From NCBI RefSeq assembly GCF_000378425.1, contig NZ_KB899833.1:1-59733 (forward strand): DNA of 59,733 nt, read 5' to 3'. The stretch is from Cohnella laeviribosi DSM 21336. Its GTDB lineage: Bacteria > Bacillota > Bacilli > Paenibacillales > Paenibacillaceae. The notes under the pieces are model-generated. The model was given only the letters and a program-made list of their open reading frames with translations. It ran no database searches and was not told the origin of the DNA. The position numbers and the translations under genes are program-made. This document shows, piece after piece, positions 8,202 through 17,442 of the stretch (positions within the stretch are counted from its first letter, which is position 1; every line of letters starts with the position of its first letter).

Positions 8202-9781
8202 ATGGGTAAAAAAAAACGTTCTTGAGCCGTTTGCTGCGTGGCAAAAGGCGGCCGCCTGCAAATGACGGATTGCAGGTCAATAATCCGCAGCCCCAAATAG
8301 GTTTTTCCGAAAACCTGAACGAAACCCTTCAGCTGCTTCAGGCCGTCTATGCCGATTGTACCGATGTCATTTTTCACGAATTTTTCATTGGCGAACGAAC
8401 TAAAGCCGTGCTTATCTACATTGATGGTCTTACGCATATCGAAGAGGTCGACCAGCATGTGCTTGCGCCGCTTCAGCAGGATTTCCCTCAAGAGCATACG
8501 CTTCCGAACATTCGCAAAAAAATCGCCGTCTCGTCCATCAAAGATGTGCAAAGCGTAGATGATGTCATTGCCGAAATATCCGGCGGAAATCCCGTCCTGT
8601 TCATGGAAGGAGAAAACCGGGGATTGTCGCTCGGATTGTCCAAATTTGAGAAACGGTCAATCGAAGAGCCGACGGCCGAGTCGGTTTTGCGGGGGCCAAG
8701 GGAAGGCTTCATTGAAACGCTGCGTTCCAATACGGCTTTGCTGCGGCGGAAAGTCCGAAGTCCGAATCTGAAAATCAAATCGTTGAACCTCGGCACGTAT
8801 TCCGGAACGGCGGTCGCCATTGCTTACATCGAGGGGATTGCGGCTCCCGAATTGGTCGAGGAAGTGATGAGCCGGCTGCGGCGAATCGAGAACGACGGCT
8901 TATTGGCGAGCGCTTATATCGAGGAATTTATTGAAGACAATCCGGCGTCTCCTTTTCCTCAGGTTCTTTCGACGGAACGGCCGGATGTGGCAAGCGCCTA
9001 TTTGCTGGAAGGACATGTCGTCATCATCGCCGACGGAACCCCCAGCGTGCTGATCGCGCCCGTAACCTTTTTTTCCTTGCTGCAATCGCCCGAAGACTAT
9101 TATGAGCGGTATGTAGTCGGTTCGGCGATCCGTTGGCTGCGTTATCTGTTTTTTGCCATCTCTTTGCTCGGGCCTTCGCTGTACGTCGCCGTTCTTTCGT
9201 TTCATCAGGAGATGATTCCGACCACTCTTTTATTAACAGTGGCGCAATCGCGTGAACAAGTACCGTTTCCCGCCCTTGTGGAGGCCGTTCTGATGGAATC
9301 CATGTTTGAAGCGCTGCGCGAAGCCGGCGCCAGACTGCCCAAGCAAATCGGATCGGCCGTCAGCATTGTCGGGGCGCTCGTCATCGGTCAAGCGGCCATT
9401 GCGGCCGGCATCGTATCCGCTCCGATGGTGATGGTGGTGGCCATTACGGGGATCGCTTCGTTCATGGCGCCCCGGTTTACCGTGGGAATTGCCATCCGGC
9501 TCCTTCGCTTCCCCATGATGTTTCTTGCGGGGTTCCTGGGCTTTCTCGGCTTGATCCTGGGAATCATCGTGATTTTGAATCATCTTCTCACCCTTCGTTC
9601 TTTCGGGGTTCCCTATTTGTCGCCTTTGGCTCCGATGAAGAGCCGCGAGCTGAAAGACGTGCTTCTGCGGGTACCGCGTTGGATGGCGAACACGCGTCCG
9701 CACCTGACCGGAGAATGGAACCCCTATCGGCAAGCTCCCGGACAACGGCCAAGACCCCCTAAAGGGAATAACGGAGGTTAA
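8202..9781 (+). CDS. Spore germination protein, GerA/GerAA family (start crosses an A9 tract)
   Basis: GerA-family subunit A of a germinant receptor in the spore inner membrane: a soluble N-terminal domain (about residues 1-300) followed by hydrophobic segments (RWLRYLFFAISLLGPSLYVA, then several helices ending near LGLILGIIVILNHLL). The uninterrupted frame starts only at TTG 8222, which has no ribosome site. ATG 8202 has a good AGAGGGG site, reads Met-Gly-Lys-Lys-Lys and then meets a stop. One extra A in the A9 run (8208-8216) would join ATG 8202 to the long frame as M-G-K-K-K-T-F-L-S-R. The gene is followed by gerC 17 bp downstream. Confidence 0.9.
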
Positions 9782-9798
9782 TTCGGAAGGGGATTTTC

Positions 9799-10989
9799 AT
9801 GGGTACAACAAAACGAAAAAGCGTTCTTGTCCTGGTTACCCTTTCTATCCATGCGTTATTGCTTGCCGGCTGTTGGGACCGGACGGAACTGAACGATCTG
9901 GCCATTATTACGGCAGCCGGTTTGGATCTGACGGAGGATCATCAACTGGAACTGTCCGTCAAAATCTATTTGACGTCCCCTTCCTCATCTTCTCAACAGA
10001 TGGGAGGGACCTCTGGCCCCGATAAAGGAGCGGCCGGACTGTCGGTTGTTCGTTCGGCGGTAGGCTTGAACATGGCGGATGCGGCATCCCGATTGCAGCA
10101 GTTGCTCAGCCGCAGGATGTTTTGGGGGCAGGACGAGGTGTTTGTTTTTGGAGAAAGATTGGCGAAAGAGGGACTTGCCGAACCGATGGAATTCTTGACG
10201 AGGCACTACGCTCCGAGGGAACGCGCAAATGTATTCGTCAGCAAAGGCGCTGCGAAAGATGTGCTGCTGCTGAATCCCCCTATTGAACGTTCGGTTGCGG
10301 ATATGTTGCGGGAAATGTCCAAGTCGCAAACCGGACTGAATGTCAAGATGAAAGAACTGGCGCAAATGATGGCCGGCAGAGCCAAGGCGGCTGTCGTCCC
10401 ATTGGTGGAGATCGAATCCGAACAGGAAAATCCGACCTCGTTTCCGCTTATTCGTGGAACGGCAGTCTTGAAAAACGGGAAAATGGTCGGGAGCGTGAAC
10501 GATCGCGCAACCCGCGGAATCATGTGGCTTCGAAATGAAATCAAAGAAGGCACCTTAACCATTTCCCCGAACAACACCAAAGGATATGTTTCTATCCAAC
10601 TGCTAAGAGCCCATACGGAATTGATTCCGCATATTCAAGGGGACGAATGGAGCATCACCGTCCGAATAAACGCCCGGGACGACATCGTTGAAAATACAAC
10701 GGATCTCGATCTTTCGAATCCGAAGCATATTAAAAAATTGGAAACGGAATTGGGATACGATATGAAGCAACGCACGGACATGGCCTTGGCAAAGGCGCAA
10801 AAAGAATTAAATGCCGATATTTTCCGTTTTGCCGACGCTTTTTACCGCAAATATCCGAAAAAATGGAATGAAAACAAAGATCGCTGGGACGACATTTTTC
10901 CTAAGGTGAAAGTCAAGTTGGAGGCCAACCCTAAAATTTCCAGGCCGGGATTGACAGGCAAAAACCTATTTAAGCCGAATCAGAGGTGA
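9799..10989 (+). CDS. Spore germination lipoprotein, Ger(x)C family
   Basis: 396 aa. A lipoprotein signal ends in LLLAGC with Cys25 as the lipidated residue, followed by the typical CWDRTELNDLAII opening of GerC proteins. This subunit is anchored to the outer face of the inner spore membrane and completes a receptor with the A and B subunits. The start ATG 9799 has AAGGGG upstream. It sits between the A gene and a small two-helix protein in an A-C-2TM-B operon. Confidence 0.93.
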   Translation: MGTTKRKSVLVLVTLSIHALLLAGCWDRTELNDLAIITAAGLDLTEDHQLELSVKIYLTSPSSSSQQMGGTSGPDKGAAGLSVVRSAVGLNMADAASRLQQLLSRRMFWGQDEVFVFGERLAKEGLAEPMEFLTRHYAPRERANVFVSKGAAKDVLLLNPPIERSVADMLREMSKSQTGLNVKMKELAQMMAGRAKAAVVPLVEIESEQENPTSFPLIRGTAVLKNGKMVGSVNDRATRGIMWLRNEIKEGTLTISPNNTKGYVSIQLLRAHTELIPHIQGDEWSITVRINARDDIVENTTDLDLSNPKHIKKLETELGYDMKQRTDMALAKAQKELNADIFRFADAFYRKYPKKWNENKDRWDDIFPKVKVKLEANPKISRPGLTGKNLFKPNQR

Positions 10990-10996
10990 GCAAAAA

Positions 10997-11245
10997 ATGG
11001 ACTGGGCGGCGGTCTTGGGGATTGCAGCGGTTCTGGTTATTATGGTCCGGTACGAATGGCCGCAACTGAAACCGCAAATGAAAAGGGAAAAAACCGCCTA
11101 TGCTGTTTTAACCGCCGTGGGGGGGGCTCTGGCTTTGTTGCTCGTGTTCTATCCGGAAATGCCGGGACCAACGCAAGGCCTTGATGCCCTGTACAAACCG
11201 CTGGTGAAATGGATGGATCATTTTATCGAGAAAAGGAGCGGATAA
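10997..11245 (+). CDS. Small two-helix membrane protein of a germination operon
   Basis: 82 aa with two hydrophobic segments (VLGIAAVLVIMV near residues 6-17 and AVLTAVGGALALLLVFY near residues 36-52) and a basic stretch between them. Short two-TM proteins are known as accessory members of some ger operons and can modulate receptor activity. That role here is inferred from position between gerC and gerB, with spacings of only 7 and 4 bp. Confidence 0.75.
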   Translation: MDWAAVLGIAAVLVIMVRYEWPQLKPQMKREKTAYAVLTAVGGALALLLVFYPEMPGPTQGLDALYKPLVKWMDHFIEKRSG

Positions 11246-11249
11246 AAAG

Positions 11250-12341
11250 ATGATCGAAAAAGGGAAAATTTCCGCATCCCAAATGGGAAAGATGCTGTAC
11301 TTGGCCATCCTCCCTACAGCGATTCTTACTACGCCTGCGATTACGTTCAAATTTGCGAAGCAGGATTTATGGATTTCGCCGATTTGGGCCCTTTGCGGGC
11401 TGATCGTCATTTTTGTCTCGTTGCGGCTCCATCGCATGTATCCCGGACTGAATATCGTTCAGGCGTGCGAACGCATCGTCGGCCGGTTTCCCGGAAAAAT
11501 CATAGGGTTCATTTTCCCGTTATTTTATTTGTATTTCAACGGGATTATCGTACGGGAATACAGCGAATTCGTGGTCGGCGCCTTCCTGATTCGTACCCCT
11601 CTTATCGTGGTGTCGGGCAGTATCGTGCTGGTATGCGCCATAGCCGCACGCGGAGGCGTTGAAATTGTGGGAAGGTTTTCCGAGCTCATTTTGCCCGCTT
11701 TTATTACGTTATTTTTGCTTATCGTGGTGCCGATCATTCCGGATCTGCAGGTGACGAACATGCTTCCCATCATGCCGGAAGGGATTAGGCCTTCTATTGA
11801 GGGGGCCATCGTCCTGCAGACCTGGTTTAGCGAATTTCTCACGGCATCGTTTTTGCTTCCGTTTGTAGCGGATCAAAAAAAGTCGCAAAAAAGCGTCTAT
11901 ATCTCCTTGTTGGCGGTCATCCTGACCCTGATCGTTTCCAATCTGGTGACCCTGCTGCTCCTGGGAGAGTTAACGGGTAATTATACCTATCCCTTTCTGA
12001 CTGTTGCCAGGTACATCAATTTGGCCGATTTCTTCACCCATTTGGAATCGCTGTTCATGGCCATTTGGGTGTTGGGGGCGTTTGTGAAAATCTGCGTATT
12101 TTTTTACGTGACCGTTCTCGGCGCCGCCCAATGGATGAACCTGTCCGATTACCGGCCGATCGTGTTCCCGCTCGGGTTGCTGTTGATTTTGTTCAGCATG
12201 TGGGTCGCCCCCAATTTTCAGGAACTGACGCATGCGATCGCCACGTCCGTGACGCTGGCCATTATCACTTTATTCGTGATCATTCCTGGACTGCTGTTCT
12301 GCATAGCGTGGGTGAAAAGACGCTTGTGGATCAAGAGCTGA
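11250..12341 (+). CDS. Spore germination protein, GerB family (amino acid permease-like)
   Basis: 363 aa integral membrane protein of the APC-type GerAB family with about ten hydrophobic segments, for example LYLAILPTAILTTPAI, IIGFIFPLFYLYF and LILPAFITLFLLIVVPII. In known receptors this subunit carries the germinant binding site. The start ATG 11250 is 4 bp after the preceding stop, with AAAGGAG upstream. It is the last gene of germination operon 1; a hairpin without a T tail follows at 12347-12366. Confidence 0.93.
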   Translation: MIEKGKISASQMGKMLYLAILPTAILTTPAITFKFAKQDLWISPIWALCGLIVIFVSLRLHRMYPGLNIVQACERIVGRFPGKIIGFIFPLFYLYFNGIIVREYSEFVVGAFLIRTPLIVVSGSIVLVCAIAARGGVEIVGRFSELILPAFITLFLLIVVPIIPDLQVTNMLPIMPEGIRPSIEGAIVLQTWFSEFLTASFLLPFVADQKKSQKSVYISLLAVILTLIVSNLVTLLLLGELTGNYTYPFLTVARYINLADFFTHLESLFMAIWVLGAFVKICVFFYVTVLGAAQWMNLSDYRPIVFPLGLLLILFSMWVAPNFQELTHAIATSVTLAIITLFVIIPGLLFCIAWVKRRLWIKS

Positions 12342-12346
12342 TCTTT

Positions 12347-12366
12347 GGAGTCTAGAGGGAGACTCC
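12347..12366 (+). terminator. Hairpin after gerB, weak terminator
   Basis: The perfect 7-bp stem GGAGTCT/AGACTCC with a 6-nt loop is followed by A-rich rather than T-rich sequence, so it may slow or stabilise rather than terminate on this strand. Confidence 0.35.
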
Positions 12367-12405
12367 TCAAAAAAATATAGCGCTTACACCTAACAATCGT
12401 GTCGC

Positions 12406-12433
12406 TTGAAAGCGTTACCAACCGTGTTACGAT
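12406..12433 (+). promoter_or_regulatory. Promoter with overlapping cre site for the sugar ABC operon
   Basis: TTGAAAGCGTTACCA (12406-12420) matches the cre consensus WTGNAANCGNWNNCW at every fixed position. It contains a likely -35 (TTGAAA, 12406-12411) with TACGAT (12428-12433) as -10 after 16 bp. CcpA binding here would block the promoter, so catabolite repression of the transporter is inferred. Confidence 0.6.
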
Positions 12434-12486
12434 ACAATTGTAAAACAATCATGGCAGACCAAGCAAAAGGGAGGTTAAACGACAGC

Positions 12487-13812
12487 ATGAGAACGACGAT
12501 GAACGCCATAGCCGCCGTACTGTTGATCCTTTCGGTAGCGCTTGCAGGCTGTTCGCAACGGCCGAGCGGAGCGGACGGAAGCGCCGGAAGCCAGAGCCCG
12601 GCCAGCAGCCCGGCCAATCCGGAAAGCGTTGACGCTTCAAGCGGCGGCGACCAAATCCGGCTTACCGTTTACAGCACGATGAATGAAACGAAAAACCAGG
12701 AAATGATGAAAAGCATTGCCGCCGACTTTATGAAAGAAAATCCGAATATTCAAGTCGACTTTCAATTCCCGGGCTCCGAGTACGAGAACATTCTGAAAGT
12801 GAAGATGGCGGCGAACGATTTGCCCGACGTATTCGATACCCACGGTTGGGCGGTCATCCGCTACGGCCAATATTTGGCCGATCTCAGAGATGAAGCATGG
12901 GTATCGCAATTGACCGATACGATCAAGCCGGTCGTCACCGGCGAGGACGGCAAAGTCCACGCTCTCGTTCTGAGCGAAGCCAAAGACGGCATTACGTACA
13001 ATGCCGATGTTCTGGAAAAATACGGAATACAGCCGCCGCAAACGTTCGAGGAATTGATGAATGCGGCCGAAAAAATCAAAACCGAAAGCAAAGGCGAAGT
13101 ATCTCCGTTCTACATGTCCGGCGTCGACAACTACATGATCGGCCAATTCCTCGACCAATATGCGACGTCGCTCTTGATTAGCCCGGAACAGAACGATGCG
13201 CAAAGCCTGCTTGACGGGACGTTCGATTGGAACAAATGGACGCCGCTCGCGAAAAGCTTGCTGGAACTGAAAAATAAAGGCTACCTCAACAAAGACGTGC
13301 TGACCGCCAAATTCAGCGACATGCCGCAGCGGTTCGCGCAAGGAAAAGTCGCGTTCGTGATCGGCGGACCCTCATTCGCGGACGACGTGTACAAAGTGAA
13401 CCCGAACGTGAAAATCGGCTATATGCCCGTCACTTCGATGGTGGCCGGCGACAGTCCGAACTTCTCCGGGGGCGAGCGCTATACGATGGGGGCGTGGAAA
13501 GACGGCAAACATTTGGCGGAAGCCAAGAAGCTGATCGCCTTTTTCGCCAAGCCCGAAAATATGTCGAAAATCGCGAACGCCACCAAACTGCCGGCCGGAT
13601 TGAAAAACATCGAATCGAGCCACGAATTTTCATCTTACTACGAGCAATATGCAAACGTACGCGTATTCCCGTACTTCGACCGCGTTTATTTGCCGAACGG
13701 CATGTGGGACGTCATGTGCAAAACGGGTACCGCGCTGCTTGCAGGAGGCGTTACGCCGGAACAATTCTCCCAAAAGATGAAATCGGAATATGAACGTCTC
13801 CGCAACCAATAA
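12487..13812 (+). CDS. Sugar ABC transporter substrate-binding lipoprotein
   Basis: 441 aa from ATG 12487, with GGGAGG upstream at 12-nt spacing. The signal ends in the lipobox LAGC (Cys22), followed by a Ser/Gly/Ala-rich linker and a family 1 extracellular solute-binding fold (VYSTMNE, FQFPGSEYENILKVKMAAND, DVFDTHGW). It captures an oligosaccharide outside the cell for the two permeases that follow. No ATPase gene is present, as is usual where a shared MsmX-type ATPase energises such importers. The ligand cannot be read from sequence. Confidence 0.9.
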   Translation: MRTTMNAIAAVLLILSVALAGCSQRPSGADGSAGSQSPASSPANPESVDASSGGDQIRLTVYSTMNETKNQEMMKSIAADFMKENPNIQVDFQFPGSEYENILKVKMAANDLPDVFDTHGWAVIRYGQYLADLRDEAWVSQLTDTIKPVVTGEDGKVHALVLSEAKDGITYNADVLEKYGIQPPQTFEELMNAAEKIKTESKGEVSPFYMSGVDNYMIGQFLDQYATSLLISPEQNDAQSLLDGTFDWNKWTPLAKSLLELKNKGYLNKDVLTAKFSDMPQRFAQGKVAFVIGGPSFADDVYKVNPNVKIGYMPVTSMVAGDSPNFSGGERYTMGAWKDGKHLAEAKKLIAFFAKPENMSKIANATKLPAGLKNIESSHEFSSYYEQYANVRVFPYFDRVYLPNGMWDVMCKTGTALLAGGVTPEQFSQKMKSEYERLRNQ

Positions 13813-13819
13813 TCGGCCG

Positions 13820-13843
13820 AACGGGAGGGAGAACCCTCCCGTT
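13820..13843 (+). terminator. Intercistronic hairpin between binding protein and permease
   Basis: The perfect 10-bp stem AACGGGAGGG/CCCTCCCGTT with an AGAA loop lacks a T-run. It probably protects the upstream message or terminates partially, giving more binding protein than permease. Confidence 0.5.
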
Positions 13844-13884
13844 TGCTCGCCAAGCCACCTTATGCCCAAGGAGGGGATGCCCAT

Positions 13885-14817
13885 ATGGCCGCACCGGTTC
13901 GGCAAGCTTCGACCGCGCCGCCTGCCAAAGCGGGTTATGTCAAAAGGCTCGTCCGCAGCGGCGCGCCGCTGAATTTGCTATACGCACCGGCGCTTCTTCT
14001 TTTTGCCGTGTTTATTTTTTATCCGTTCCTGAAAGGCATTCAAATCTCGTTTACGAATTGGAACGGCTACAACCAGGACTTCAAGTGGATCGGCTTCGGC
14101 AACTATTCCCGCCTGCTTGCCGATCCGGATATCAAAACCGTTGTCAAAAACACGTTCATCTACGGGATCGGCAGCACGATTTTGCAGAACGTGGTCGGCT
14201 TGCTTTATGCGCTCTTGCTGAACACGAGCATCCGCACGCGCGGCGTCGTCCGAACGGTTGTCTATTTGCCGGTGATCATAAGCGCCCTGATTATGGGCTA
14301 TATATGGTACTTCTTCTTTCAATACGACGGCGGGGCGATTAACGACATTTTGCTGCTGTTCCAGGACCAGCCCGCGAATCTGCTCGGCAATCCGAAAGCG
14401 AACGTATGGGTCATTACGTTCGTCAATACGTTTCAGTATCTGGGCATCGCCATGGTGCTGTTTCTGGCCGGATTGCAGTCGATTCCGAAAGAGTACGACG
14501 AAGCCGCTACGATCGACGGCGCGGGTCCCGTATCGAGGTTCTTCCGCGTGACGTGGCCCTTGCTGGCGCCGTCGTTCACCGTCAGCATGGTGCTCAATCT
14601 GATCGGCGGCTTGAAGCTGTTCGATGTGATCGCGGCCATGACAAACAGCGGTCCCGGCTATGCGTCCGCGTCGCTTTCCACGATGATGTACCTGCTCTAT
14701 TTCGGCCGCGAAGATGCGGGTTACGCAGCCACGATCGGCGTGCTCATGTTTGTCATCATATCCGTGATCAGCATCGCGGCTCTTGTAATGTTAAGAAGAC
14801 GGGAGGTATCGGCATGA
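13885..14817 (+). CDS. Sugar ABC transporter permease (MalF/UgpA type)
   Basis: 310 aa from ATG 13885, which follows AAGGAGGGG; the longer open frame from 13843 contains that site and is not used. Six hydrophobic segments are visible ([43 protein letters not shown] and others). The EAA loop is present as [25 protein letters not shown], here split by the residue limit into [12 protein letters not shown] and FFRVTWPLL, and contacts the ATPase. It pairs with the permease that overlaps its stop codon. Confidence 0.93.
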   Translation: MAAPVRQASTAPPAKAGYVKRLVRSGAPLNLLYAPALLLFAVFIFYPFLKGIQISFTNWNGYNQDFKWIGFGNYSRLLADPDIKTVVKNTFIYGIGSTILQNVVGLLYALLLNTSIRTRGVVRTVVYLPVIISALIMGYIWYFFFQYDGGAINDILLLFQDQPANLLGNPKANVWVITFVNTFQYLGIAMVLFLAGLQSIPKEYDEAATIDGAGPVSRFFRVTWPLLAPSFTVSMVLNLIGGLKLFDVIAAMTNSGPGYASASLSTMMYLLYFGREDAGYAATIGVLMFVIISVISIAALVMLRRREVSA

Positions 14818-15635
14818 CAGGCAAAAGCAAAACCGGGTGGCTGACCTTCCTTTCGGTCCTGATTTGTTTGATTCATCTGCTGCCGTTTTACATTTTGATC
14901 ACGACCTCGTTCAAGGCCCGCGACGACTTGAGCTCCAAGTGGGTGCTTCCCGGCTATCTGTACCTGGACAATTTCGTCAACGCCTGGCGCGAAGCCCATC
15001 TGGCCGCCGCCTTCCGCAATAATCTCATCGTCACTGCGCTCTCCGTCCTCTTGATCGTCCTGATCGGTTCGGTCGCGGCTTATCCGCTGGCCCGGCGGCA
15101 AACAAGCTGGAACAAGTTCGTCTATGCGCTGTTCGTGTCGGCCTTGATCGTGCCGCCGCTCACCATTTTGGTGCCGCTGTACAAATATATGGTCGATATC
15201 GGGGGCATGAACACGTACTGGGGCATCGTCCTGCTGCATGTCACGTTCAACTTGCCGATGACGATTTTCCTCTATACCGGATTTATCGGCACGATACCGC
15301 GCGATTTGGACGAAGCGTCCATGATCGACGGCGCCGGAAGGCTCGCCTTGTTTTACCGGATCATTCTGCCGCTGCTGAAGCCGATCACGGCGACGGTGGT
15401 CATCTTGACCGGCGTGGCCGTTTGGAACGACTATCAATTCTCCGTCTTTTTCCTGCAAAAGCTAGAGCTGCGCACGTTTACGGTCGCCTTGTCCAGCTTT
15501 TTCGGCTCATACACGAACGAAATCGGCTGGGTGGCCGCGGGGTCGCTGATCGGCGCGCTGCCGATGGCCGCGATCTACTTGTTCCTGCAGCGGTATTTCA
15601 TTACGGGACTTTCGTCCGGCGCGGTCAAAGGTTAG
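14814..15635 (+). CDS. Sugar ABC transporter permease (MalG type)
   Basis: 273 aa. ATG 14814 overlaps the preceding stop as ATGA, with GGGAGG upstream, indicating translational coupling. MalG-type topology with six helices; the EAA loop reads [20 protein letters not shown]. It forms the heterodimeric channel with the previous gene product. Confidence 0.93.
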   Translation: MTGKSKTGWLTFLSVLICLIHLLPFYILITTSFKARDDLSSKWVLPGYLYLDNFVNAWREAHLAAAFRNNLIVTALSVLLIVLIGSVAAYPLARRQTSWNKFVYALFVSALIVPPLTILVPLYKYMVDIGGMNTYWGIVLLHVTFNLPMTIFLYTGFIGTIPRDLDEASMIDGAGRLALFYRIILPLLKPITATVVILTGVAVWNDYQFSVFFLQKLELRTFTVALSSFFGSYTNEIGWVAAGSLIGALPMAAIYLFLQRYFITGLSSGAVKG

Positions 15636-15708
15636 TTTCCGGATTTCCGGGACGAGGCGCATCCGCTAAAATGGTGGAGAGAAGACGGCCATCCATAAGG
15701 AGGAGCGC

Positions 15709-17442
15709 ATGCTGCAATCGATCCGGTTCAAATTGTCGATGCTCTTTCTCGCCACGGTTGTCATCCCCGTCGCCGCTCTCGTGGTCACGCTTCCGTCCTA
15801 TTATCAAAAGCTGATCACGAAGCAGGCGTCCTCCTTGACGGAAGGGACGCTGACCGCGCTGACGCTCCAAATCGAGACCTATCTGGACGACTTGGAGCGC
15901 ATGACGATCGCCCCCTACCTGAACGATGAAGTGATGAGAGCGTTAAAGGCCAAGACGTCGTCCCAATGGCATTCGCTTACCCCGTACCAGCAATGGTATG
16001 CGGATCAGCAGCTTTATTCGACATTGCCGAATTACTTGAAAAATATGCGTCAGGATATTTTGGGCACGATTCTGCTGCCGATGGACGGCACCGTCTACGT
16101 GACGTCGCCAAACGGCTACACGAACCAGGCGGTCAAAGGGTTTCCGTTCGAAAAGCAGGACTGGTATATCAAGGCGCTGGAGGCCGATGGAAAGGTCGCG
16201 TTCATCAGCGCGCATATGCAGGACTATTTGATTGACGGGGGAGAGAGGGTGTTCTCCGTTGCCCGCCTGATCAAGGACCCCGATTCGCGGCGTCCGCTCG
16301 GCGTCATGATGGCCGATGCGGATACGATCGTGCTGGAACGGATGATTCGCGGGATCAAGCTCACCTCCGGCTCGATCGCGGCGATCCTGGACGACAAGAA
16401 AAAGATCATCTATGCCAGCAGCCCGCTGCCCGCCGAGATGCAGCGCCAATTGGCGGCCGGGGGGAACGTACTGGCCGATGCGAAGGACCGTTATTCGGTT
16501 GTAAGCAAGACGGTCAGCCGGTCCGGCTGGCAGATCGTCGTCCTGTTTCCCGAATCGGCGATAAAAAGCCAGCTCGAACGAATCTATTGGGTCGGCTTTT
16601 ATGTCGCCGTATCCGGCCTGATCGTGATGCTGCTGCTCTACTTTACCGTTTCGCGCTGGCTGACGAATCCGTTCAAGAAGATGGTGCGCGTCATGAAAAG
16701 GGTGCAGCGCGGCGATTTGAACACGTTCTATCCGGTGCGGGGCAAAGACGAGGTCGCCCAGCTCGGCAGCCATTTGAATACGATGATCGCCCGGCTCGGC
16801 GAACTGATCGACAGGGAGTTCCGCGCGGAGCTAAGCAGGCGAAACGCCGAATATCGGGCGCTGCAGGCGCAAATTCAGCCGCATTTTCTGTATAATACGT
16901 TAAACAGCTTGATCGGGTTGAACCGTACGGGGCAGAGCGTTTTGCTCGAAAGGGCGATTCTGGCGCTCAGCGGCATGCTGCGGTATACGCTTGATCGACA
17001 CGACACGGTGCGGCTTAAGGATGAGCTGGATTTTATCGCCAAATACGCCGAGCTCCAGCAAATCCGGTTTGCCGAAAAGCTGGACGTCCGAATCGATTGC
17101 GATCCGAGAACGGAAAACGCGCGCATTCCGAAGCTGCTGCTTCAGCCGATCGTCGAAAATGCGATCATTCACGGCGTCGAACCGAGCGCCGAGCCTTGCA
17201 CGCTCACCGTTGAAACGTCGGTCGAGCCGTTCGGCGAAGGCGGCGCCTGCATCGGCATCCGCATTGCCGACAACGGAGCGGGTTTCGATCCGGGCCGGAC
17301 ACGCCAAGGCATAGGCTTGACCAACGTCCGGGAACGACTGAAATTCGCGTATAAGGAAGCGGTCATGCACGTAAGCTCGGCTGTCGGCCGCGGCACGCTC
17401 GTCCGCATACAAATTCCGCTAAAGGATGTGAACGGAGAGTGA
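15709..17442 (+). CDS. YesM-type sensor histidine kinase
   Basis: 577 aa, start ATG 15709 after AAGGAGGAG. An N-terminal helix (LSMLFLATVVIPVAALVVTL), an extracytoplasmic sensor domain of about 250 residues, a second helix (GFYVAVSGLIVMLLLYF), a HAMP segment, then the His_kinase phosphoacceptor His392 in QPHFLYNTLNSL and an ATPase domain with the N box (QPIVENAIIHG) and G box (DNGAGF). It phosphorylates the regulator encoded next. The position after an ABC importer suggests that it senses the same sugar or its binding protein. Confidence 0.93.
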   Translation: MLQSIRFKLSMLFLATVVIPVAALVVTLPSYYQKLITKQASSLTEGTLTALTLQIETYLDDLERMTIAPYLNDEVMRALKAKTSSQWHSLTPYQQWYADQQLYSTLPNYLKNMRQDILGTILLPMDGTVYVTSPNGYTNQAVKGFPFEKQDWYIKALEADGKVAFISAHMQDYLIDGGERVFSVARLIKDPDSRRPLGVMMADADTIVLERMIRGIKLTSGSIAAILDDKKKIIYASSPLPAEMQRQLAAGGNVLADAKDRYSVVSKTVSRSGWQIVVLFPESAIKSQLERIYWVGFYVAVSGLIVMLLLYFTVSRWLTNPFKKMVRVMKRVQRGDLNTFYPVRGKDEVAQLGSHLNTMIARLGELIDREFRAELSRRNAEYRALQAQIQPHFLYNTLNSLIGLNRTGQSVLLERAILALSGMLRYTLDRHDTVRLKDELDFIAKYAELQQIRFAEKLDVRIDCDPRTENARIPKLLLQPIVENAIIHGVEPSAEPCTLTVETSVEPFGEGGACIGIRIADNGAGFDPGRTRQGIGLTNVRERLKFAYKEAVMHVSSAVGRGTLVRIQIPLKDVNGE

